From Tardiphaga sp. (GTDB lineage: Bacteria > Pseudomonadota > Alphaproteobacteria > Rhizobiales > Xanthobacteraceae): 5,726 nucleotides of DNA. Within the stretch, counting starts at the first letter, position 1; each line of letters starts with the position of its first letter. The stretch covers positions 1-5,726 of the forward strand of contig JAQGJF010000656.1 of assembly GCA_028290765.1 (NCBI GenBank), read 5' to 3'. A model generated the notes under the pieces. That model searched no databases, was not told the origin of the DNA, and saw nothing but the letters and a program-made list of their open reading frames with translations. The position numbers and the translations under genes are program-made. This document shows, in pieces, positions 1 through 5,726 of this stretch.

Positions 1-863
1 ACGCCGAGACAAAGCCGGCCGACCACGGCCATCGACGTGGTCAGCGCCACCGCAAATCCCGCGCCGGTGCGGCCGAGCCGGGGTTCGAGCAATGCGATCT
101 GATGAACGATGAAGCCGACCTGCGCCAACAGCGCCAGCGCGAACGGTATCGTCACCGTCCAGAATGCCAACCGCCGCATCGCCGTCGCGCGCGACATCGG
201 CGCGGCGGGAGGCTGCGCATCCGGTGCGGCGCGGCTCCCGGCGCCGGTTTCCGGGCGCGGACCGATCCACAACAGGACGACCGGCGCCAGAACGACGATC
301 ATGATCGCCGTGGCGGTCAGCATGGCGGCGGGAAAACCGATCGACTCGACCAGCAACACCAATAGCGGCGCGATCACGACGCCGCCGAAACTCGCGCCAT
401 TGAAGGCCAGGCTGATGGCGAGGCCGCGGCGGCGCACGAACCAGACGCTCACGATGGTTGCAATCACCACCGTGCCCGCACCGGTCCAGCCCAGCGACAT
501 CAGGATGAAGGCCAGATAGAGCTGCCACGGCTCCCGCGCCACGGCGAGCAGGATGGTCGACGCGGCCAGCGCCGCAATCCCGAACGCGACGAGGCGTCTG
601 ACGCCGAGTCGGGCGACCAGTTCGCCGGTGAAGATCGCGAAGATGTTGCTGAGCAGAAAGCTCAGCGTGCTTGCCCCCGAAATCAGCTCCGCCGGCCAGC
701 CGCGCAGCCGCTGCAGTTCGGCCAGGTACACGCCGTGGCCGTACAGGCCGAAGCCGAACACGAACAACGCAATCAGGAAACACGCCAGCACCGCGCGCCA
801 GCCGAAATAGCGCAGCGACGACTCGTTATCCCGCTCTGGCTCGATCCGCTTCGACACCGACAC
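1..863 (-). CDS. MFS transporter, N-terminal part (3' end cut by window edge)
   Basis: An open minus-strand frame runs from a GTG at 861-863 through the left edge without a stop, giving 287 visible residues; MFS proteins are usually around 400, so roughly the last quarter is missing. A hydrophilic N-terminus (about 20 residues) is followed by repeated hydrophobic segments, including residues 23-42, 61-79, 90-106 and 113-135. Seen motifs: GELVARLGVRR at 80-90, a variant of the MFS loop 2-3 motif A, and VWFVRRRGLAIS starting near 140. The second resembles the WF-x-RRRG-x-A stretch of monocarboxylate/oxalate-formate type MFS proteins. A polar central loop (around ETGAGSRAAPDAQPP) separates the two halves as expected. 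It should sit in the inner membrane as a secondary transporter; the substrate cannot be told, and a monocarboxylate or similar organic anion is only a guess. The frame is closed upstream by a stop at 945-947, and no ATG lies between that stop and the tandem GTG codons (863 and 857), so a GTG start is likely. Confidence 0.85.
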   Translation of the reverse strand, partial: MSVSKRIEPERDNESSLRYFGWRAVLACFLIALFVFGFGLYGHGVYLAELQRLRGWPAELISGASTLSFLLSNIFAIFTGELVARLGVRRLVAFGIAALAASTILLAVAREPWQLYLAFILMSLGWTGAGTVVIATIVSVWFVRRRGLAISLAFNGASFGGVVIAPLLVLLVESIGFPAAMLTATAIMIVVLAPVVLLWIGPRPETGAGSRAAPDAQPPAAPMSRATAMRRLAFWTVTIPFALALLAQVGFIVHQIALLEPRLGRTGAGFAVALTTSMAVVGRLCLG

Positions 864-874
864 CTTCTGCCCCT
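863..874 (-). promoter_or_regulatory. Shine-Dalgarno candidates for the MFS gene
   Basis: Two in-frame GTG codons lie six bases apart at 861-863 and 855-857. Each has a purine-rich stretch in front. AGGGG (minus strand, 874-870) is 6 bases before the first GTG, and AGAAGG (868-863) is 5 bases before the second. The start is therefore ambiguous by two residues (MSVSKR or MSKR). The call rests on spacing and purine content only. Confidence 0.4.
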
Positions 875-952
875 GGACCGTCGTCTGCCAGGCGGTGGCG
901 AACGCGACGACGCAACCTACGGTGTTTAGGATGGCGCCGACGAGTCACGAAG

Positions 953-976
953 TGTTCCAATTTTGCAATTGGAGCA
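953..976. other. Intergenic stem-loop between HWE kinase and MFS genes
   Basis: TCCAATT (956-962) and AATTGGA (967-973) form a perfect 7-bp inverted repeat around a 4-base TTGC loop. The arms extend to 953-962 and 967-976 with one imperfect pair at 955/974. It lies 43 bases past the stop of the HWE kinase gene and about 90 bases before the MFS start. AT-rich arms and the absence of a U tract on the minus-strand transcript argue against an intrinsic terminator. A transcription-factor operator for the MFS gene or an mRNA-end hairpin are both possible; the sequence does not decide. Confidence 0.45.
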
Positions 977-1018
977 ACGGACCGTAGGGCGGATCAGAAA
1001 CCGCGGCCACTCAAACCA

Positions 1019-2560
1019 TTAATTCGAAGCCGCGTCGCGCCAGCGCAGCTCCGGCACGAATGGCACCGTCTCGCCGTTGCCATGGCCGGGTTTCGCCGAC
1101 ACCATGTGATCTGCATGGTTGAGCTGCCCTTGCCCGCTCAACGGCACCGACAGCCGGCAGCACAGACCCTCCGGGCGCCAGTCGAAGATCGCCCGCCCAT
1201 GGAGCTGGGTCTCGATGCTGGCGATCACGCTCTTGGTCCCGAAGCCGCGCGACAGCGGCTGTTGTACCCTCGGCCCGGCGTCTTCCTTCCATTCCAGTTC
1301 GAGGCAATCATCGGTCAATGCCCAGCTCAGCGCGATCCGGCCGTGCAATGACGACAGGGCGCCGTATTTGGCGGCGTTGGTGGCGAGTTCGTGCAGGGCC
1401 AGGGCCAGTGTCTGCGCGGTCGACGGCGCCAGATGGACCTTTGGGCCGGTGGCGGCCACCCGGCGCGCGTCCTTGGTGACGAAGGGCGCGAGTTCCTCGT
1501 CGATCAGGCCGCTGAGTTCGGCGCCCTCCCAGCTCGACAGCGACAGGATGGTATGGACGCGGGCCAGCGCGGCGATGCGGCCTTCGACCGCCTTGCTGTA
1601 ATCCCGGATGCTGTCCGCGCGTGTCAGCCGGACGATCGACTGCACCAGCGCCAGTGCGTTCTTGCCGCGGTGGTCGACCTCGCGCGACAGCAGGCTCTGG
1701 CGCTGCTCGGCGCGTTTCCGCTCGGTGATGTCGATGGTGACGCCGCTGACCCGGATGACGCGATCGTTGCCGTCGACGCTCGCCGCGGCGGTGCCGATGC
1801 ACCAGCGGATTTCGCCGCTCGGCCGGCGAATGCGGAATTCGGTTTCATAGGTCTTCGACCCGTTGGAAAAATGCGTCACGACCTTGGCGAGCTCTTCGAC
1901 ATCTTCCGGGAAAAGCAGCGCCTGCACGCTGTCCGGCGTCACCGCGAAGGTCTGCGGATCGACGCCGAAGATCCGGTATTGCCCCTCGTCCCAGACCCAG
2001 TCGCCGTTGACCCAGTCCCAATCCCAGGACCCCATATTGCCGGCGGCAATCGCCAGGCTGCGGCGCTGCTCGCTTTCCAGAAGACGCGCCGTGGACGCCT
2101 CGAGTTCGGCGGTGCGGGCCCGCACCCGTTCTTCCAGTTCGGTATTAAGCCGCTCCAGCTGCCGGGTCTTGCGGTAGAGCTCGGAGAAAACCTTGACCTT
2201 GGCACGGAGCACCTCCGGAATCACCGGAACCGGCACGTAGTCGACCGCGCCCATTGCATAACCGCGAAGGTGGTCGATATCGGCCACCTGGATGGCCGAG
2301 ATGAAGATCATCGCGGTTTTCTGGAACCGCGGGTGATCGCGGATCATGGCGGCCAGTTCGAAGCCGTCGAGTTCGGGCATGCAGACGTCGAGCAGCACTA
2401 CGGCAACGTCGTTCTTGAGAAGGCATTCAAGCGCTTCCCGACCCGACGAGGCGACCAGCAGGTTTTCATCCAGCTCTCTGAGGATCACCTCATAGGAGAG
2501 CAGCTTGGCCGGCTGATCGTCGACCAAAAGGATATTTACCTTGTCATCCAGCCTGATCAT
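1019..2560 (-). CDS. Receiver-PAS-HWE family histidine kinase
   Basis: Complete 513-residue cytoplasmic signalling protein with no membrane segment. Domains in order: an N-terminal receiver (about 8-125) with acidic pair D14/D15, phosphoacceptor D58 in LLDVCMPELDG and switch S88; a coiled coil (about 125-168, RLNTELEERVRARTAELEAS); a PAS/PAC sensor (about 168-285, starting GSWDWDWVNGDW and ending VSGVTIDITERKRAEQ); and an HWE-type kinase (about 288-475). The kinase shows H-box H297 in EVDHRGKN, N-box HELATNAAKYG with H390 and N395, the W-x-E signature W424/E426, and GFGTKSV near 439. The H390 and W-x-E residues separate the HWE family from ordinary HisKA kinases. The receiver has Val111 where the conserved lysine is expected. 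A roughly 35-residue polar tail follows the ATPase core. The ATG at 2558-2560 is preceded by GGA, a weak ribosome site, and the receiver begins within eight residues, which supports this start. It follows the hybrid kinase gene by 106 bases on the same strand, so a shared pathway is likely. The PAS ligand is unknown. Confidence 0.93.
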   Translation of the reverse strand: MIRLDDKVNILLVDDQPAKLLSYEVILRELDENLLVASSGREALECLLKNDVAVVLLDVCMPELDGFELAAMIRDHPRFQKTAMIFISAIQVADIDHLRGYAMGAVDYVPVPVIPEVLRAKVKVFSELYRKTRQLERLNTELEERVRARTAELEASTARLLESEQRRSLAIAAGNMGSWDWDWVNGDWVWDEGQYRIFGVDPQTFAVTPDSVQALLFPEDVEELAKVVTHFSNGSKTYETEFRIRRPSGEIRWCIGTAAASVDGNDRVIRVSGVTIDITERKRAEQRQSLLSREVDHRGKNALALVQSIVRLTRADSIRDYSKAVEGRIAALARVHTILSLSSWEGAELSGLIDEELAPFVTKDARRVAATGPKVHLAPSTAQTLALALHELATNAAKYGALSSLHGRIALSWALTDDCLELEWKEDAGPRVQQPLSRGFGTKSVIASIETQLHGRAIFDWRPEGLCCRLSVPLSGQGQLNHADHMVSAKPGHGNGETVPFVPELRWRDAASN

Positions 2561-2583
2561 GTTTTCGTCCGACTAGCGCACGG

Positions 2584-2611
2584 TCCGGAAAAGCGGGAAC
2601 CGGCTTCCGGA
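2584..2611. repeat. Degenerate palindrome resembling a Rhizobiales intergenic repeat
   Basis: TCCGGAA (2584-2590) and TTCCGGA (2605-2611) are perfect 7-bp arms around a 14-base centre containing GCGGGAACCGG. From memory, short intergenic palindromes of the form CCGGAAAAGTGG..ACCGG..TTTTCCGG are abundant in Bradyrhizobium and Rhodopseudomonas genomes. This copy looks like a shortened or decayed member, with the right arm two T short. No U tract follows on the minus strand, so it is not a standard terminator, although the hairpin could slow 3' decay of the upstream kinase mRNA. Family assignment is by recollection and not searched. Confidence 0.5.
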
Positions 2612-2635
2612 GAGACCTCGCCCAAACAGGAACAT

Positions 2636-2661
2636 ATCACTGGTTGTGATTCGACTGAATC
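2636..2661. other. Two overlapping short dyads just after the hybrid kinase stop
   Basis: ATCAC (2636-2640) and GTGAT (2646-2650) form one dyad with a 5-base centre. GATTC (2648-2652) and GAATC (2657-2661) form a second with a 4-base centre, sharing GAT with the first. They lie within 31 bases of the hybrid kinase stop and about 75 bases before the HWE kinase start. They could be an operator or alternative mRNA hairpins. Arms of five bases can occur by chance, so this is only a candidate. Confidence 0.2.
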
Positions 2662-2666
2662 GGGCA

Positions 2667-5600
2667 TTAGCGATGCAGCCACATTCGCAACGCTAGCAGC
2701 AGCTGCTCGGTGTTGACCGGTTTGGCGAGATAATCGGACGCGCCGGCCTCCAGGCATTTCTCGCGGTCTCCCTTCATCGCTTTGGCGGTCAGCGCGATGA
2801 TGGGAAGCCGGCGGAACGCCGGATTCTCGCGGATGATCCCCATGGTTTGATAGCCGTCCATTTGCGGCATCATGATATCCATCAGCACGATCGCGATTTC
2901 GGGGCTGGATTCGACCAGTTGGATGGCTTCCGCGCCGGTGGTGGCGGTCAGCACCTTCATGCCGCGGCGCTCCAGCACGCTGGAGAGCGCGAAGATGTTT
3001 CGCGCGTCGTCGTCGACCAGGAGCGCGGTCTGCCCCACCAGGTCCTCGTCCGAACTGTTGAGCCGCTCCAGCATGCGCTGTTTCTCGGGCGGCAGTTCGG
3101 TAATGACGCGATGGAGAAACAGCGAGGTCTCGTCGAGCAGGCGCTCCGGCGATTCCACGCCCTTGACGACGATGCTGCGCGCCATGGTGTGCAGCTCGGC
3201 GTCTTCTTCCGCGGACAATTCCCGGCCGGTGAACACCACGACCGGAATATCGCACAGCGTAGCGTCGTGCCGGATGCGCTCCAGCACCTCGAAACCCGAC
3301 ATATCCGGCAATTTCAGATCGAGCACGATGCAATCGCAGGTGTTGGCGCGAAGTTCCGCGAGTGCGCCGGCGCCGGTGTCGGAGGTCACGATCTCGATAT
3401 CGTTATGGCCGAGCAGCTCGCGGATGCTCATCTGCTCCGCGGCGTTGTCTTCCACCAGCAGCAGCCGCTTGCGGCGCGGCTTGGCGTATTCCTGGATACG
3501 CGAGAGTGCGGCGTCGACGCCCTCCGTGGTGGTCGGCTTGCTGACAAAGGAAAAGGCGCCGCGCGCCAGAGCATGCTGGCGGTCTTCGTCCAGCGTGATG
3601 ACCTGCACCGGGATGTGCCGGGTCAGCGCGTTCTGCTTCAGCTGGCTGAGCACCGTCCAGCCGAGCATGTCGGGGAGGAAGACGTCGAGCGAGACTGCCG
3701 TGGGCTGGAATTTCTTGGCGAGATCCAGCGCCTGGGCGCCGCGGCCGGCGACCAGCACCTTGAACCCTCTGTCGCGCGCCAGATCGACCAGCACCCTTGC
3801 ATAATGCGGATCGTCTTCGACGATCAGCAGGATAGTGTCGCCCGGCGCCAGGTCCAGCCGGTCGTCGGGAATCTGTTCGGCCGCGTCTTCCTGCGCCACA
3901 GACTGCAGCGCCGGAACCTGCGCCTGGCTCAAGGTGGAGACGGCCGGGATCGGCCGCAGCGCCACCGTCGGCCCCAGATATTTGAGCGGCAGGTAGATCA
4001 CGAAGGCGCTTCCGGCGCCGGGGGTGCTGCGCAGGTGGATTTCACCACCGAGCAGGCTGGCCAGTTCGCGGCTGATGGCGAGGCCAAGACCGGTACCGCC
4101 ATATTTCCGGCTGGTTCCGGCGTCGGCCTGCTGGAACGCCTCGAAGATGATCTTCTGCTTTTCCAGCGGAATGCCGATACCGGTATCGGACACTTCGAAG
4201 GCGACGACGGCGGGCGATTGATTCAGCACCGGATGATCCGCGTTCCAGCCGCCCAGCGCCGCCGAAACGCTGAGACGTACGCCGCCCTCGGCGGTGAACT
4301 TGAAGGCGTTCGACAACAGGTTCTTGAGAATCTGCTGCAGCCGCTTGGAGTCGGTGACGATGCTGCGGCCGAGGCCCGGATCGACGTCCATGTCGAACGA
4401 CAGCCGCCGGTTGTCGGCTTCATGGCGGAACGGACGCCCGACCGTGTCCAGCAGGTTGGAGATGAAGATCTCTTCGGCTTCGACGGTCACGGTGCCGGAT
4501 TCGATCTTCGACAGGTCGAGGATGTCGCTGATCAAATTGAGCAGGTCGGTGCCGGCGCCATGAATGGTGCGGGCGAATTCGACCTGCTTGGAGCTCAGAT
4601 TGCCGTCCGGGTTCTCGGTGAGCTGCTGGCCGAGGATCAGGATCGAGTTGAGCGGCGTGCGCAGCTCATGCGACATGTTGGCGAGGAAGTCCGATTTATA
4701 TTTCGACGTCAGCGAAAGCTCGGTGGCCTTTTCTTCCAGGGCACGACGAGCCTGTTCGATTTCCTGGTTCTTGCGTTCCACCTCGACGTTCTGCTCGGCG
4801 AGCTGCTGCGCCTTCTGCTCGAGCTGTTCGTTGGTCTGCTGCAGCTCTTTCTGCTGGGTCTGCAATTCGCCGGCGAGCTGCTGCGACTGCTTGAGCAGGC
4901 CTTCAGTCTGCATGGTGGCCTCGATGGAGTTCAGCACGATGCCGATCGAGTCGGTGAGCTGCTCCAGGAAAGTCATCTGCGAGGTCGTGAACGAAGTGAT
5001 CGAAGCCAGTTCGATCACCGCCTTGACCTGGTTCTCGAACAGCACCGGGAGCACGACGATATTCTTCGGCATCACCCGCATCAGCGCCGAATTGATCGGA
5101 ACCGCATCCGCCGGGATGTCGGACACCACCCGCTGGCGCTTGTCCATGGCGCATTGGCCGATCAGCCCCTCGCCGAATTGCAGCGTCGGCTGGTGCACAT
5201 TGATGGAGTCGCCGGCATAGGCCGCCAGCAGGCGCAGCTGCGGCGCGTCTTCGCTCTCGATCTGGTAGATCACGCCCATATGGGCATTCACCAGCGGCGT
5301 CAGCTCGGTCAGCAGCAAACGTCCGACCGTGGTCAGGTCGCGCTGGCCCTGCAGCATGTTGGTGAATTTGGCGAGGTTGGTCTTCAGCCAGTCCTGCTCG
5401 GTGTTGACGTCCGTGGTCAGGCGCAGATTGCCGATCATGGTGTTGATGTTGTCTTTGAGCTCGGCGACTTCGCCGCGCGCATCGACCTGGATCGAGCGGG
5501 TCAGGTCGCCCTTGGTCACGGCGGTGGCGACCTCGGCGATGGCGCGTACCTGCGAGGTCAGGTTGGCCGCGAGCAGGTTGACGTTGCCGGTGAGGTCTTT

Positions 5601-5726
5601 CCAGGTGCCGGCCGCGCCGGGCACGTTGGCCTGGCCGCCGAGGCGGCCTTCGACGCCGACCTCGCGCGCCACGGAGGTGACCTGATCGGCGAAGGTCGCC
5701 AGCGTTCCCGTCATGTTGTTGATGGT
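2667..5726 (-). CDS. Poly-HAMP/GAF hybrid histidine kinase with three receiver domains (5' end cut by window edge)
   Basis: The frame is open to the right edge (residues T-I-N-N precede the ATG at 5714), so that ATG is internal and 1019 C-terminal residues are visible. Numbering here is from that Met. Order: HAMP-type repeat material (1-100: [33 protein letters not shown]); GAF (about 125-265); a Gln/Glu-rich coiled coil (about 266-338); HisKA with H349 in [12 protein letters not shown]; HATPase_c with N469 ([10 protein letters not shown]), D510 (SDTGIGIP) and GGTGLGL at 539-545. Receiver 1 is about 626-740 (E633/D634/D635, acceptor D677, T707, K726). Receiver 2 is about 749-865 (E755/D756, D799, T829, K851). 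Receiver 3 is about 895-1010 (D901-D903, D946, T976, K998). The kinase core is intact, so autophosphorylation and transfer to the receivers are expected. The HAMP units resemble those of fungal group III (Nik1/Os-1) kinases and their bacterial relatives. No Hpt domain or membrane segment is visible; the missing N-terminus might hold more HAMP units. The signal is unknown. It lies upstream of, and is probably co-transcribed with, the receiver-HWE kinase gene. Confidence 0.95.
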   Translation of the reverse strand, partial: TINNMTGTLATFADQVTSVAREVGVEGRLGGQANVPGAAGTWKDLTGNVNLLAANLTSQVRAIAEVATAVTKGDLTRSIQVDARGEVAELKDNINTMIGNLRLTTDVNTEQDWLKTNLAKFTNMLQGQRDLTTVGRLLLTELTPLVNAHMGVIYQIESEDAPQLRLLAAYAGDSINVHQPTLQFGEGLIGQCAMDKRQRVVSDIPADAVPINSALMRVMPKNIVVLPVLFENQVKAVIELASITSFTTSQMTFLEQLTDSIGIVLNSIEATMQTEGLLKQSQQLAGELQTQQKELQQTNEQLEQKAQQLAEQNVEVERKNQEIEQARRALEEKATELSLTSKYKSDFLANMSHELRTPLNSILILGQQLTENPDGNLSSKQVEFARTIHGAGTDLLNLISDILDLSKIESGTVTVEAEEIFISNLLDTVGRPFRHEADNRRLSFDMDVDPGLGRSIVTDSKRLQQILKNLLSNAFKFTAEGGVRLSVSAALGGWNADHPVLNQSPAVVAFEVSDTGIGIPLEKQKIIFEAFQQADAGTSRKYGGTGLGLAISRELASLLGGEIHLRSTPGAGSAFVIYLPLKYLGPTVALRPIPAVSTLSQAQVPALQSVAQEDAAEQIPDDRLDLAPGDTILLIVEDDPHYARVLVDLARDRGFKVLVAGRGAQALDLAKKFQPTAVSLDVFLPDMLGWTVLSQLKQNALTRHIPVQVITLDEDRQHALARGAFSFVSKPTTTEGVDAALSRIQEYAKPRRKRLLLVEDNAAEQMSIRELLGHNDIEIVTSDTGAGALAELRANTCDCIVLDLKLPDMSGFEVLERIRHDATLCDIPVVVFTGRELSAEEDAELHTMARSIVVKGVESPERLLDETSLFLHRVITELPPEKQRMLERLNSSDEDLVGQTALLVDDDARNIFALSSVLERRGMKVLTATTGAEAIQLVESSPEIAIVLMDIMMPQMDGYQTMGIIRENPAFRRLPIIALTAKAMKGDREKCLEAGASDYLAKPVNTEQLLLALRMWLHR

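Noticed and set aside
109..810. Plus-strand open frames at 109-519 and 553-810
   Set aside because: They are antisense to the hydrophobic MFS frame, which shows membrane helices and MFS motifs. The plus-strand translations show neither.
954..958. Possible EcfG (general stress) promoter: GGAAC on the minus strand upstream of the MFS gene
   Set aside because: The bases 16-17 downstream read GCGC/CGCC, not the CGTT-type -10, so only half the motif is present. The GGAAC at 2629-2633 (plus strand) also has no CGTT partner.
2584..2611. Intrinsic terminator after the hybrid kinase gene
   Set aside because: The hairpin is GC-rich but no run of T follows on the minus strand, so it was called a repeat.
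1391..2716. Long plus-strand open frame of 441 codons opposite the HWE kinase gene
   Set aside because: It is antisense to a protein with clear receiver, PAS and HWE motifs. GC-rich codon bias often leaves such frames open, and its translation shows no recognisable domain.
2557..3333. Minus-strand open frame of 258 codons spanning the intergenic spacer
   Set aside because: It is a shifted-frame shadow of receivers 2 and 3 and is Arg/Gly/Ala-rich without motifs. The in-frame reading ends cleanly at 2667.
2872..3804. Plus-strand open frame of 310 codons opposite the receiver domains
   Set aside because: The translation is Ser/Arg-rich low-complexity, typical of the antisense of a GC-rich gene, and it overlaps three well-defined receivers.
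5712..5714. ATG at 5714 as the start of the hybrid kinase
   Set aside because: The frame stays open to the window end, the residues before it fit a HAMP repeat, and the protein would begin in the middle of a HAMP array. It is internal.

Overview
The window is GC-rich with dense coding. All three supportable genes lie on the minus strand and read from right to left. The two signalling genes are of types common in Alphaproteobacteria: a poly-HAMP hybrid histidine kinase and a receiver-PAS-HWE kinase. Between them lies a degenerate palindrome resembling the short intergenic repeats of Rhizobiales. Together these suggest a Bradyrhizobium/Rhodopseudomonas-like organism (Nitrobacteraceae). That placement is inference from gene style and recollection, not a database match.

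Layout, in the direction of transcription. (1) Positions 5726 to 2667 hold the C-terminal 1019 residues of a very large hybrid sensor kinase whose N-terminus lies beyond the right edge. The visible order is HAMP repeat(s), GAF, a long Gln/Glu-rich coiled coil, HisKA, HATPase_c and three tandem receiver domains. (2) Positions 2666 to 2561 are a 106-base spacer with a repeat-like palindrome and two small overlapping dyads. (3) Positions 2560 to 1019 encode a complete 513-residue receiver-PAS-HWE histidine kinase. (4) Positions 1018 to 864 are a 155-base spacer with one clear stem-loop. (5) Positions 863 to 1 encode the N-terminal 287 residues of a major facilitator superfamily transporter, cut by the left edge.

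The two kinases probably form one signalling module: same strand, short spacer, and complementary receiver and kinase domains. The hybrid kinase has no Hpt domain in the visible part, and the second protein carries its own receiver in front of an HWE kinase, so cross-talk or a branched relay is plausible but not shown. The transporter follows on the same strand after a longer gap containing a stem-loop, so it may be a separate transcription unit. Points worth checking are the receiver of the HWE kinase, which lacks the conserved switch lysine, the atypical second receiver of the hybrid kinase, and the two intergenic dyads. I see no mobile element, CRISPR array, tRNA or rRNA.
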